Shown here piece after piece: positions 1 to 8,155 of a stretch of DNA of 35,265 nt. Position 1 is the stretch's first letter, and each line of letters opens with the position of its first letter. The position numbers and the translations under genes were made by a program. Source of the stretch: Peribacillus huizhouensis (GTDB lineage: Bacteria; Bacillota; Bacilli; Bacillales; DSM-1321); the NCBI RefSeq assembly GCF_014138605.1, contig NZ_JACJHX010000027.1, positions 1 through 35,265 on the forward strand, in the 5' to 3' direction. Below the pieces are notes generated by a model. It searched no databases. It worked only from the letters and a program-made list of their open reading frames with translations, and was not told the DNA's origin.

Positions 1-95
1 TGCACTTGCGGGGTCTCCCTCAACACGCTTTTCCCGCAGGAGTCTCGCACCTGTAACGAAGATCAACATCTGTTCGAATTGGTTTCTTGCTAAAA
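1..95. repeat. candidate dispersed palindromic repeat (partial, at window edge)
   Basis: Non-coding stretch with inverted arms TGCGGG (7-12) and CCCGCA (33-38) around a GTCTCCCT...CACGCTTTT core, followed by GGAGTCTCGCACC. This wording (GGAGTCTCGC, GCGTG, GGGTCTCCC) resembles intergenic repeats I remember from several Bacillus genomes; that memory is the only basis for calling it dispersed, since no second copy lies in this window. It may continue to the left of the window. Confidence 0.35.
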
Positions 96-138
96 CAACA
101 ATCTTTACGAAAAGAGCCTATTTTTATATTCCCTTGAT

Positions 139-555
139 TTATTTCCCCTTAGAAATGGCATTATAATTTTTGAATTTTGAAGGCCATTTTTTCTTTTTTA
201 AGTACTTTTCGTTAAGTACAATAACTTTCCCGCTCTCAGCGGTTATATATTTTCGATAAACTAATTTATATTTTTCAAATGCAAAGTGCCCTAAAATATA
301 AATTGGTAAGATAATGATCATGAGGATTACAAATTGCAGTATCCAATCGAATTCATTCCCAATGATATAAATAGTCATTACAGCATGTGCCGCAAAAGAA
401 ACCATTAAGGTAATAAGCACATTACATATATGAAAAGGGACCATATTATTTTTTTCTCGAAACATTTGCTCTAGTTCATTCTTGATAAAAAGTGTAATAA
501 ATACTGATATCACAATGACAAAAAGGGAAACAAAATATGTAAAAACAGTGTACAT
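139..555 (-). CDS. small membrane protein of unknown function
   Basis: 138-residue protein that I do not recognise. The N-terminus is a strong hydrophobic helix (about residues 3-24), followed by a charged loop (KNELEQMFREKNN), then two further hydrophobic segments (about 42-64 and 70-92). The C-terminal 45 residues are basic and lysine-rich (KYLKKKKWPSKFKNYN), so that end probably faces the cytoplasm. A purine-rich site (AAGGGGGCG) lies upstream of the ATG. It stands alone on the minus strand, left of the outermost groEL-tail repeat, so it may belong to the chromosome flanking the island array or to a further island. No signal peptide cleavage site or catalytic motif is visible. Confidence 0.6.
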   Translation of the reverse strand: MYTVFTYFVSLFVIVISVFITLFIKNELEQMFREKNNMVPFHICNVLITLMVSFAAHAVMTIYIIGNEFDWILQFVILMIIILPIYILGHFAFEKYKLVYRKYITAESGKVIVLNEKYLKKKKWPSKFKNYNAISKGK

Positions 556-794
556 TTTTTCCGCCCCACGCCCCCTTCAATTACCTAGAAGAAAAAGCTT
601 CAACAATAATACTTTCTATCGATAACCATTTTGAATGTTATTTAACAGTGTCATCCAACCGTTTTTTACGGTAACATCAACTTTTCAACAGTTAATGACT
701 GAGATTAATTGATTATGACGCTAAGTGACTAATTCTTTGTTTTGTTCAGAATCAAAAAAATTATATCTTCATTGTAACACAAAAAATGAAAAAA

Positions 795-833
795 GAGGCT
801 TCCCATAAGTTTGCTTAACTTATGAGAAGCCTC
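795..833 (-). terminator. 17-bp hairpin terminator, part of repeat block A
   Basis: Arms GAGGCTTCCCATAAGTT (795-811) and AACTTATGAGAAGCCTC (817-833) pair over 17 bp with one mismatch and a 5-base loop. The minus-strand transcript ends in a T run. Related hairpins stand at 8964-8998 and 21358-21396, each 70-90 bases before a groEL-tail core. Confidence 0.75.
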
Positions 834-936
834 CGTTAAAATCTTCTATGTCAGCAAAATGTTAACATTCCACTCATACCTTACATAAAACCCTTATATA
901 TCAAGGGGTGAAGCGGTTTATTACATCATGCCGCCC
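795..936 (-). repeat. groEL-tail attachment-like repeat, copy A (outermost)
   Basis: The core at 920-936 is identical over 17 bases to the stop codon and last codons of groEL at 24207-24223 (antisense reading ATTACATCATGCCGCCC). To its left lie CCCTTATATATCAAGGG (891-907) and the terminator hairpin at 795-833. The same order is seen at copy C (21358-21482) with clear similarity through the whole block, and in more diverged form at copy B. The right flank (GTTCATTTTCATAAATAATA) does not match copies B or D. I infer an attachment site; integration itself is not shown by the sequence. Confidence 0.6.
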
Positions 937-1080
937 GTTCATTTTCATAAATAATAGAAGAAAATCTGTTACAAAAAACGGCTATAAATCAACATTTTGC
1001 AGTCATATTTTAACCTGAAATAGTTTATTAACAAGTCGAGGACAAAAAAACAATAATCTTCACTAAGCGAATAGTAACAA

Positions 1081-1109
1081 AAATGAGGCTCCCCTAAAGA
1101 GCCCCATTT
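1081..1109 (-). terminator. rho-independent terminator of the ygc-like/BCCT operon
   Basis: AAATGAGGCTC (1081-1091) pairs with GAGCCCCATTT (1099-1109), one G-U pair, short loop, then T-rich sequence on the minus strand. It lies 20 bases after the BCCT stop codon. Confidence 0.85.
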
Positions 1110-1130
1110 CATATTCAAATGTTCTATAAG

Positions 1131-2696
1131 TTACAACACCTTTTTCAATTCTTCTGTTTCCTGGCCTTCGTTGAGCTCGTCCCTGCTCGCCACATCATAC
1201 TTTTCCGGGGCTGTAGAGACTTTAATTAAGGCAAAGACTGTTAATAGCCCCAGTATGAGTGCAGGTATGCCTCCTAGATTGGAAAGCATTTTGATTCCAT
1301 CAATTTTGGCGAAGCTGATCATGATCCAAGAAATAGCACCAATAGCAACTCCCCAAACCACTTTAATGAGCATTGGTGATTCCGGGCTTTCAGGCGTCAC
1401 TCCAGTTGAACTGATACCGCCCATTGCCGAAATATTGGAGTCGGATGCTGTTACAAAGGAGATGAATACAACAAATAAATAAAAAGGAATGACTAGACTG
1501 GACAAAGGTACATCGGATAAAACCGCATATAAAACGGATTCAGGTCCTTGATTCGTCAAAATATCCCCCAGGGTTCCTTCGGTCATTTGCTTGTGGATCG
1601 CAGTACCGCCAAAGATTGTCATCCATAAGGCACCAAAGACTGACGGAAACACAAAGTTAACCGTAATAAAAGCTCTTACGGAATAACCATATGAGATTCT
1701 TCCAAGGAACAATGCTGTAATCGCAGCCCATGCAAACCAGTTAGCCCAATAAAACACCGTCCACCATTGCGGCCACTGATCTCCGGCGGCGGCTCCGGTA
1801 AATAAACTTTTTTCAAAGAAATGGCTTAGAAAGTAGCCAAAGGATTCAGTTCCAAGATTAACAATATAAGCTGCCGGTCCAGCAATGAACATGAATAGGA
1901 CAATCACAATATAAACCTTCATATTGATATCCGATAAAATTCTAATTCCCTTCATTAAACCAGTAGAAGCAGAAATAATAAACGTAACCATGACCACGAC
2001 AGAGATAATGGCCCAAAGTGTCGGGGTACTAGCTATACCTGATAGCTGTTTAACTCCACCTGCTAAGTTCAAAATACTGGTTCCCATTGCGGCGGCCATT
2101 CCAAGTGCCAATGTATATAAACATAAGGAATCAATCGTTTTTCCCCAGCCGCCAAATACTTTGTCGCCAAAAAGCGGTGCTAACGTTGAACTTAAACTGA
2201 ACGGTTTACGCATATTATAATAAGCAAAAGCGAACATAAGTGCAGGTACACAATAGATAGCATATGGTGTAACTGTCCAGTGAAGATACATCGTTGACAT
2301 TGAAAAAATGGCAGCCGCAGGGCTATTTGGTTCAATCCCCAGAGACTCAGGCGGAGCCGTTACATGGTAGATCGGCTCAACAATTCCCCAAAAAGTTACA
2401 CCTGATGCAATCGTCGTACAAAGAGTAATCGCAAGCCAATTTGACAATTTAAGCATGGGTTTTGCATTTTTGCCGCCAATTTTTACTTTCCCAAGTGGCG
2501 AAAAATAGACCCATACTACTGTTACCAGCATAACCAAGCCGCCTAAGCTAAATACCCACCCGACATTCGCAAGCAGCCAGTCATTTGAAACCGTTGTCAT
2601 TTTTATAAAACCTTCTTTGTTCGTAAAGCTAAATATAGCTGCAGCAATCAATAATAAAAACGGTGGCCAAAAAACGCTATGTCTCAAATTTTTCAT
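1131..2696 (-). CDS. BCCT-family transporter (betaine/carnitine/choline type)
   Basis: 521-residue polytopic membrane protein, full length for the BCCT family, which imports quaternary-ammonium and similar zwitterionic compounds. The TM8 family block is seen at 311-335 (WWTVFYWANWFAWAAITALF, then LGRIS), but the usual YWAWW becomes YWANW and the following SPF/APF becomes AAI. The glycine-rich TM5 motif (GxGxG in betaine carriers) reads GMAAAMG (199-205). The late TASDS motif (416-420) is present. A ribosome site AAAGGGGAA precedes the ATG. It is the last gene of the minus-strand operon, 120 bases after the FGGY kinase; a weak hairpin (2756-2761 with 2784-2789) lies in that gap and could separate or tune expression. 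Family assignment is firm; the motif changes suggest a substrate other than glycine betaine. Confidence 0.92.
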   Translation of the reverse strand: MKNLRHSVFWPPFLLLIAAAIFSFTNKEGFIKMTTVSNDWLLANVGWVFSLGGLVMLVTVVWVYFSPLGKVKIGGKNAKPMLKLSNWLAITLCTTIASGVTFWGIVEPIYHVTAPPESLGIEPNSPAAAIFSMSTMYLHWTVTPYAIYCVPALMFAFAYYNMRKPFSLSSTLAPLFGDKVFGGWGKTIDSLCLYTLALGMAAAMGTSILNLAGGVKQLSGIASTPTLWAIISVVVMVTFIISASTGLMKGIRILSDINMKVYIVIVLFMFIAGPAAYIVNLGTESFGYFLSHFFEKSLFTGAAAGDQWPQWWTVFYWANWFAWAAITALFLGRISYGYSVRAFITVNFVFPSVFGALWMTIFGGTAIHKQMTEGTLGDILTNQGPESVLYAVLSDVPLSSLVIPFYLFVVFISFVTASDSNISAMGGISSTGVTPESPESPMLIKVVWGVAIGAISWIMISFAKIDGIKMLSNLGGIPALILGLLTVFALIKVSTAPEKYDVASRDELNEGQETEELKKVL

Positions 2697-2816
2697 CCAA
2701 TATTTCCCCTTTTTTTAAATTTTTAAAGAAATCGGATATTACCTTTTATTTAGTCGCCGGAACAACCTTCAACATTAGGACGCTCCGGCTTCTTGGTGAT
2801 TTTAATTTGGCAAATT

Positions 2817-4247
2817 TCATTTGAAAATTGGATAAGTAAGTTTTAAAATCTCATCTGTATGTTTTCTTACATTTTTAACGACTGTATCATTAATGGTATT
2901 GTAGAGTATGTGATTTTTTTGATTTGGTAAAAACGTTTTTTGTGTTTTAACCATTTTATTGGCAGCTTCGTAGAAGTCTTTATAAATGGATAGATGCTGG
3001 CAGACACATATAGCCGCTCCTAGACACGCGCTGCTACTGCCTTCACGTCTGTGAACTGGCATTCCAAAAAGATCGGCAATGATTTGCATCATTACATCAC
3101 TTTTGGAGCCTCCGCCTATGACGACTAAATCATTTAACGTTACATCTATTTCCGCTAACATATCATCAATATTGTTCTTAATATTAAAAGCAATCGCTTC
3201 CAAAATGGAGCGGTAGATATGGTATTTTGTATGGCGCTGATCAAAACCGATCATGATCCCTTTTCGATACGGCTCAGAAGGTGTCGATAGCCAATCCAGG
3301 ATGGTAATCAGACCGTCACTGCCCTCGGGAACATTCTGTGCTTTCCTATTCAAGTATTCCTCTTCCGATATAGCAAGCTTCCTAGCTTCTGTGACGAGTT
3401 CTTCACCAATAAGCTTCTTAAACCAACTCACGGTCCACATACCACGTCGTATTCCATTGGATTCATACACATATTTAAATGGAATACATGCAAGCGTTGG
3501 GAAAAAATTAAGCGCATTTTCCTTATATTCATTTCTTAACAACATAGACGAAATAAATGTTCCAAGAGAAACCATGATGGTCCGCTCGTCCTTCATCCCT
3601 GAGCCCATAGCCTCTACCGCTTTATCATTGGCTGTTGCTACTACTGGTATATTTTGATTCAAACCAAACTCATCAGACAGTTCTGGCCGCAGAGTCCCCA
3701 GCTTTTCTCCTGGTTTGACAAGTTCAAAAACCATATCCCTTGTCAGTCCATAAGCATTAAATACTTTATCGTCTCGGGACCAATTTAACGTTTCGCGGTC
3801 CAAAGGCCAGTGAACTTCATAATTAGAAGCTGAGTCCTTAAATTCCCCCGTCAGTCGAAAGCCAAGATAACCAGAAGTAGATGTTACATATTTTACTTGG
3901 TCATCAGAATGTACATATGGTTTGTTAAGTCTAGAGTCCATCCAGCTTATCACCGGATAAGCTAGATGGCCATCTTCCTTTAACAACACACGACAGCATC
4001 GAATTGTACAAAGGCCAATTCCTGCAATCTCTTGAAGATTGCCAGTAAAATCAGCCAGACAGTTTCTCATGGCCCCATACACACTGTCCCATAAATCATC
4101 ATCGGAATGGATGACGACACCTGGTTCCGGGGATAGCGTTTCTTTTAATTGAAAAGTTCCAAATGCAACTTCATTTCCTTCAAAATCATAAATGGCTACT
4201 TTTGTACTTTGCGAGCCATTATCAATCCCCATTACATACCCGCTCAT
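2817..4247 (-). CDS. ygcE: FGGY-family carbohydrate kinase, YgcE-like
   Basis: 476 residues, normal FGGY length. The N-terminal ATPase-fold phosphate loop reads MGIDNGSQSTKVAIYD (residues 6-21) and the second-domain glycine motif VVIGGGSKSDVMMQIIAD lies near residue 373. Blocks such as IRCCRVLL, GIRRGMWTVSWFK and YRKGIMIGFD match E. coli YgcE as I remember it better than glycerol, xylulo- or gluconokinases. FGGY kinases phosphorylate polyols, ketoses or sugar acids with ATP; the substrate of YgcE is not known to me. AGGTGATG sits just before the ATG. It starts 14 bases after the YgcU-like oxidase, so the two are translated from one transcript. Likely role: phosphorylation of the product of the two dehydrogenases. 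Confidence 0.9.
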   Translation of the reverse strand: MSGYVMGIDNGSQSTKVAIYDFEGNEVAFGTFQLKETLSPEPGVVIHSDDDLWDSVYGAMRNCLADFTGNLQEIAGIGLCTIRCCRVLLKEDGHLAYPVISWMDSRLNKPYVHSDDQVKYVTSTSGYLGFRLTGEFKDSASNYEVHWPLDRETLNWSRDDKVFNAYGLTRDMVFELVKPGEKLGTLRPELSDEFGLNQNIPVVATANDKAVEAMGSGMKDERTIMVSLGTFISSMLLRNEYKENALNFFPTLACIPFKYVYESNGIRRGMWTVSWFKKLIGEELVTEARKLAISEEEYLNRKAQNVPEGSDGLITILDWLSTPSEPYRKGIMIGFDQRHTKYHIYRSILEAIAFNIKNNIDDMLAEIDVTLNDLVVIGGGSKSDVMMQIIADLFGMPVHRREGSSSACLGAAICVCQHLSIYKDFYEAANKMVKTQKTFLPNQKNHILYNTINDTVVKNVRKHTDEILKLTYPIFK

Positions 4248-4261
4248 ATCATCACCTAATA

Positions 4262-5773
4262 TTAACCTTTAATATATTTTAAGCCTTCTTCTTGAGGGAA
4301 GATGGTACCGAAATTCATGATGCCATTCGGGTCAAATGCTTCTTTTAGTTTTTCCAGCATATAGTAAGCAGAACCGTGCTCTTCAAGTGTCCACTCGCTG
4401 CGGTATTTTCCAATACCATGGTGATGACACATGGAACCGCCAAGTTTTAATGTTTCTTCAACAATAATAGTTTGGATCGGATGATGGTAAATTCTCATTT
4501 CATCTTCCGGCGCACAATTAATATTGTAGTTGTATACAAAGTACATGTTTGTACCATTTAGATAGCTATGGGATGAGTGGCCGCCAAGCATGGTGATATC
4601 TTCAAATCTGTCAAACTCTTCTTTAACTCGTTTCATGACATTGTGATAAATCTTTGTAATGTTTTCCCAATCGGCGGATACTTCCGTTGTGAATCCATCA
4701 TGTTTAGAGTGATCAATCATATTTTGGATTTCACGATCAATGTGTGCCTGCGTCCAGTTCAAGTTGTTGAACCAATTTTCGATTAATTGGTCTTCTACTT
4801 TTTCAACGATTCCTTCCTGGAACTTAGTAACAGCTTCTTCAATCGCTTCATTTGTTGCCTTGACAATACCTATTGGTCCTTCAGTCATAAAAATCAAAAC
4901 ACATTTATCTTTATAGAAATGAGAAAAATGTTGTCTTGCATCTTCTTCAGAATAGACACGAGCGACAGATGGTCTAAAGCCGTTCGCAATTACTTCTCTT
5001 AACACTTTAATACCTGTATCAATATCTTTGATTAAATAACCATGGAACACGTTGTTTTCAGGATAGTATTTAAAAATTTTAATCGTAACTTCTGTAATGT
5101 AACATAGTGTCCCTTCGTTACCGATGACAATATGTCTGATATCTGGGCCGCCAGCTCTTCTCGGAACATTTTTAATTCTGGAAACATGCCCGTTCGGGAA
5201 TACGCATTCTAATCCTACAACCATGTCTTCAATCGCACCGTATAAGGTTGAAAATTGTCCAATACTTCTTGTTGCCAATAATCCACCATATTGCGCGACT
5301 GGTTTTGACTGAGGAGAGTGACCGGTAGTGTAACCGATTTTACGCAGCTCATCTTCCAACGTTTGCAATTTTACGCCCGCCTGGACAGTTGCTTGCATAT
5401 TATAAGGATCGATTTTAATGATTTGATTCATTCTTGACCCATCAATAACCAACGCGATTTCTTTCCAATTTTCAAGTCCGCCTTCAGTAGCTGTTCTTCC
5501 ACTCCGAGGAATTACATTGATTTTGTGCTTATTACAGAAATTCAAAAGTGCCTGAACTTCCTCTGTAGAATGTGGGTATACAATAGCCATTGGCATTGGA
5601 ACGTCAAGGACCTTTTTTGCTTTTGCATATTTATTATAACGATCTGATGATGCATCATACAGTGCTTCATAATCTGTATTAATTTGTTCTACTGAAATAA
5701 TCGTCTCTAACTCTTTTAATAACTGCTCCTTCACCATTGCAGTTTCTTCGTTTACTATTTGTTCATTTGTCAT
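4262..5773 (-). CDS. ygcU: FAD-binding oxidase, YgcU-like (alkyl-DHAP synthase/GlcD fold)
   Basis: 503 residues with an FAD_binding_4 (PCMH) domain at about 60-235: PRSGRTATEGGL (89-100), DGSRMNQIIKID, and GPDIRHIVIGNEGTL (209-222). The C-terminal FAD-oxidase domain contains CHHHG (449-453), the triple-His segment typical of alkylglycerone-phosphate synthase-like enzymes, which here probably position the flavin and substrate. The protein matches E. coli YgcU closely in remembered blocks (GHSPQSKP, IGQFSTLYGAIEDMVVGLE, WFNNLNW, GGHSSHSYLNGTNMYF). Expected role: flavin-dependent oxidation of a hydroxy acid or polyol; ether-lipid synthesis is unlikely in this operon. Cytoplasmic, no signal peptide. 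Ribosome site GAAGGAGAAATG precedes the ATG. The upstream SDR ends 38 bases away. Confidence 0.9.
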   Translation of the reverse strand: MTNEQIVNEETAMVKEQLLKELETIISVEQINTDYEALYDASSDRYNKYAKAKKVLDVPMPMAIVYPHSTEEVQALLNFCNKHKINVIPRSGRTATEGGLENWKEIALVIDGSRMNQIIKIDPYNMQATVQAGVKLQTLEDELRKIGYTTGHSPQSKPVAQYGGLLATRSIGQFSTLYGAIEDMVVGLECVFPNGHVSRIKNVPRRAGGPDIRHIVIGNEGTLCYITEVTIKIFKYYPENNVFHGYLIKDIDTGIKVLREVIANGFRPSVARVYSEEDARQHFSHFYKDKCVLIFMTEGPIGIVKATNEAIEEAVTKFQEGIVEKVEDQLIENWFNNLNWTQAHIDREIQNMIDHSKHDGFTTEVSADWENITKIYHNVMKRVKEEFDRFEDITMLGGHSSHSYLNGTNMYFVYNYNINCAPEDEMRIYHHPIQTIIVEETLKLGGSMCHHHGIGKYRSEWTLEEHGSAYYMLEKLKEAFDPNGIMNFGTIFPQEEGLKYIKG

Positions 5774-5811
5774 CGCTACATTTCTCCTTCTATATCCATT
5801 TTTCTATTCCG

Positions 5812-6606
5812 CTATCGTACTAAGTAACCGCCGTCAACATTTACGATCGTACCATTTACATAATTGGAAGCGTCTGAAGCTAAAAATACAACCGCACCCA
5901 TTAAATCTAAGATATTGCCCCATCTATTTGCTGGAATATGATCTAAAATCCGTTGGTTCGCTTCAGGGTTCGCTCTTGTCTCTGTCGTAACCGCTGTAGC
6001 AAAATATCCAGGTGCAATACCGTTAACTTGAATATTGAATTGAGCTAATTCATCACAATAGGCTTTTGTAAATCCTGCTAAACCGTGTTTCGTTGCAGCA
6101 TATGCTGGTGACCATTGACCTCCAAGGTAGGAAAACAAGGAACAAGTATTAATGATTTTCCCGCTTTTTTGTGGAATCATGTACTTGGCCACTTCATGAG
6201 ATAATTCAAAACCTGCCGTTAAATTGATCGCGACCATTTTATCCCATTGAAGACGAGTAAACTTCGTCACATCTGGTTCATTGATACAAATGCCTGCATT
6301 ATTCATAAGAATATCTATTTTTCCGAATACATCGATACATTCTTCTGCAATTTCTTTACAAGTACCCTCTTGAGTAACGTCTGCAATCATCAAATGGTAT
6401 CGAACGCCTTCTGCTTCAATCATGTTTTTCGTTTCACCATTATCATCAGCGATGCTGACTGCAAATATGTTTGCCCCCGCTTTTGCCAGTGCTAAGGCAA
6501 AACCTTGCCCCAATCCTGAATTTCCTCCAGTGATAATGGCTACTTTTCCTTTTAAGCTAAAAAAATCCATTGAGAAATCTTTTATATCGATTTTTTGAGT
6601 ATTCAT
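5812..6606 (-). CDS. ygcW: SDR-family NAD(P)-dependent oxidoreductase, YgcW-like
   Basis: 264 residues from the ATG at 6606, chosen over the TTG two codons upstream because GAAGAGGG sits 6 bases before it. Classical SDR: TGGNSGLG (26-33), NNAG (102-105), Asn128, Ser156, Tyr169, Lys173. The N-terminal FSMDFFSLKGK and the segment CSLFSYLGGQWSPAY match E. coli YgcW as I recall it, a relative of gluconate 5-/deoxygluconate 3-dehydrogenases (KduD/IdnO type). It is the first gene of the operon SDR-oxidase-kinase-BCCT and is divergent from the RpiR regulator. A possible promoter is TTTACA, 17 bases, TAAATT upstream (about 6645-6675). Likely reaction: reversible oxidation of a secondary hydroxyl of an unknown sugar acid or polyol. 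Confidence 0.9.
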   Translation of the reverse strand: MNTQKIDIKDFSMDFFSLKGKVAIITGGNSGLGQGFALALAKAGANIFAVSIADDNGETKNMIEAEGVRYHLMIADVTQEGTCKEIAEECIDVFGKIDILMNNAGICINEPDVTKFTRLQWDKMVAINLTAGFELSHEVAKYMIPQKSGKIINTCSLFSYLGGQWSPAYAATKHGLAGFTKAYCDELAQFNIQVNGIAPGYFATAVTTETRANPEANQRILDHIPANRWGNILDLMGAVVFLASDASNYVNGTIVNVDGGYLVR

Positions 6607-6671
6607 GTTCAACCCTCTTCTTAAATCGCTTTTATTATTTACAACGTAAATTTACTATAAATCACTCCAAA

Positions 6672-6685
6672 TGTAAACGGATTCT
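6672..6685 (+). promoter_or_regulatory. weak cre-like site upstream of the ygc-like operon
   Basis: TGTAAACGGATTCT agrees with the CcpA consensus TGWAANCGNTNWCA at 12 of 14 positions. It overlaps the proposed minus-strand promoter, so catabolite repression is possible, but two mismatches make this tentative. Confidence 0.3.
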
Positions 6686-6721
6686 TAAGAAAATTTTCTA
6701 TTATTTTTAAAAAATATTTAT

Positions 6722-6751
6722 ATTGTGGAAAATTTTCCACAATGATATAAT
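6722..6751 (+). promoter_or_regulatory. 22-bp palindromic operator over the rpiR-type promoter
   Basis: Perfect palindrome 6722-6743, half-site ATTGTGGAAAA followed by its exact complement. The promoter TTGTGG (6723-6728), 17-base spacer, TATAAT (6746-6751) is embedded in it, so a bound repressor would block its own transcription. The palindrome lies 116 bases from the SDR start and could also control the divergent operon. The natural ligand-protein is the RpiR regulator just downstream. Confidence 0.75.
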
Positions 6752-6765
6752 TTCATAAAGTACAT

Positions 6766-7530
6766 ATGAGAAAGAAGGGAAAGACAATAAATATTAATAT
6801 AAATAAATTAAATAACCTAGAGCTTACGGTTCATAACACACTTTCTGAAATCATAAAAGATAATGATCATCTTAAAATATTAGAGGCCGCTGATTACTGT
6901 AATGTGTCTCCTTCGAAAGTATCAAAACTGGTAAGAAAACTTGGGTTTGAAAGTTTTAAACAATACAAGCATTTTTTTGGGGGACAGCCAATCATTCATG
7001 AAGACAAACAAATTTCAAGTGAGCTTGAAAGATTAAAACACTTTATTGACAATTTTGACCCAACATTAGTGGATGAGTTTTTAACTCTTTATAAAAAGTA
7101 CGACAGAATCGTTCTATACGGCTTAGGTCCCTCATTTATTTGTGTAGAATACTTTGCGTATAAGCTTGCTGTTGTTTCCGAAAAAAATATTTTAGTATCC
7201 CAAGGTGAAGATCATGCGAAACATTTGGTTGATGAAAAAACGCTTTTAATTGTTTTTTCAGTAACCGGTAAATTCGCCTCTTTTGAAAACCTTTTTAATG
7301 AAGTAAAGTCCAGAGGGGCTGAAACATTGTTGATTTTGGAGGAGTATGACAATTCATCTGCTTTAAAAGCAGATAATATCTTTTACTTAACCCAATCTGC
7401 TCAAAATGAAAAAAAGCTGCCGTATGAAAAAACTCGAACCGTATTCTTTATTTTCATCGAAGAAATTATGACAAAATTAATGGCAGAACGAGATACATTA
7501 AAACAAGATGAATCGAGTAGGAGGGGGTGA
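6766..7530 (+). CDS. MurR/RpiR-family transcriptional regulator
   Basis: 254 residues: N-terminal RpiR helix-turn-helix (about 38-72, ILEAADYCNVSPSKVSKLVRKLGF) and a SIS sugar-phosphate-binding domain (about 105-225, with VLYGLGPSFICVEYFAYKL and LLIVFSVTGKF). Such regulators sense phosphosugars, which fits the FGGY kinase in the divergent operon: the phosphorylated intermediate could be the inducer. The promoter TATAAT ends only 14 bases before the ATG, so the leader would be about 8 bases with no ribosome site; it is nearly leaderless unless a non-ATG start after AGAAGGGAAAG is used. The last six residues (ESSRRG) are read from the end of the group II intron inserted downstream, so the original C-terminus has been changed. 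Confidence 0.88.
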   Translation: MRKKGKTINININKLNNLELTVHNTLSEIIKDNDHLKILEAADYCNVSPSKVSKLVRKLGFESFKQYKHFFGGQPIIHEDKQISSELERLKHFIDNFDPTLVDEFLTLYKKYDRIVLYGLGPSFICVEYFAYKLAVVSEKNILVSQGEDHAKHLVDEKTLLIVFSVTGKFASFENLFNEVKSRGAETLLILEEYDNSSALKADNIFYLTQSAQNEKKLPYEKTRTVFFIFIEEIMTKLMAERDTLKQDESSRRG

Positions 7531-8115
7531 CTCCCCCCCGACCTCTCCCACCACCGTTCATACGGATCCGAATACGGCGGTTCCACGAAGTCTAACGGGG
7601 AATGATTTTGTACCTCACTATCCGTTATACTTTTCTGTCTCTCCTTAACATTTTGAATCTCAGCCCTCTTAGTGTTTCCAGCATTTCTTCCACTAAGTAA
7701 GTCCATCTACGGATTGTCTGCTTCAACGAACAAGTGAAATTCGAGTTTATTCCACACTCCTTCATGGTTCAGCCCTTCCCATTCACGATACTATGGCTTC
7801 TCCTGACTTCTAACTGTTCATCTATCTATTACTAGATCGGTTATCGAGTATATTTGGGTTTCAGTTAGATCTCCCCGGGTAAAAGTGCTCCATCTATCTG
7901 CTTCATTTACTCTGTATCATCTTCGTCAGAAAGGACTTTGTTTTGTCATGCAAACTCATCCAATGATACCTAGCCTCATATGAAGTTCGTTCTCCTCAGA
8001 CCGGAAGTTTGCCGCTCGCTTCCTTCAGATTCCATGTCACCATGGACACCTTTGCGTTAAGCTAACTGCTACTTCGGGACTTTCACCCTAAAGATTACAC
8101 CCATGCCGAGCGCAC
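7513..8115 (-). mobile_element. ORF-less group II intron (bacterial class C type)
   Basis: On the minus strand the element opens with GTGCGCTCGGCATGGGTG and continues with TTTAGGGTGAAAGTCCCGAA, a typical group II 5' end. Near the 3' end, GGAACCGCCGTATTCGGATC followed by ACGGTGGTGGGAGAGG forms domain V, and the G-run/C-run hairpin with CCTCCTACTC (7516-7545) forms domain VI. The element is about 600 nt; domain IV has no reverse transcriptase, so it is either a deletion derivative or trans-acted. It begins directly after the T-tract of the terminator at 8123-8152, the insertion preference known for class C introns. Exact ends are approximate by a few bases. Short ORFs here are not genes. Confidence 0.85.
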
Positions 8116-8122
8116 ATAAAAG

Positions 8123-8152
8123 AACAGACCGCCTGGCCTCAGACGGTCTGTT
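8123..8152 (-). terminator. terminator of the broken alcohol dehydrogenase; intron target
   Basis: AACAGACCG (8123-8131) pairs with CGGTCTGTT (8144-8152), with T-rich sequence on both strands. It follows the stop codon of the dehydrogenase remnant and abuts the group II intron 5' end at 8115. Confidence 0.85.
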
Positions 8153-8155
8153 TTC

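Larger units (their letters stand above)
556..1080. other. gene-free region containing repeat block A
   Basis: No convincing gene. 556-790 is AT-rich with nothing I can name. 795-936 is repeat block A. 937-1080 (antisense side: left end of the next segment) is AT-rich and without recognisable genes. Confidence 0.6.

Noticed and set aside
6722..6743. The TTTTCCACA halves of the rpiR palindrome read as DnaA boxes
   Set aside because: They deviate at the third base, and the perfect symmetry over a promoter is better explained as a regulator operator.
7401..7706. A 101-codon minus-strand frame across the end of the rpiR gene and the intron
   Set aside because: It lies in group II intron domains IV-VI and runs antisense into the regulator gene; the residues match nothing and the DNA is explained by the intron.
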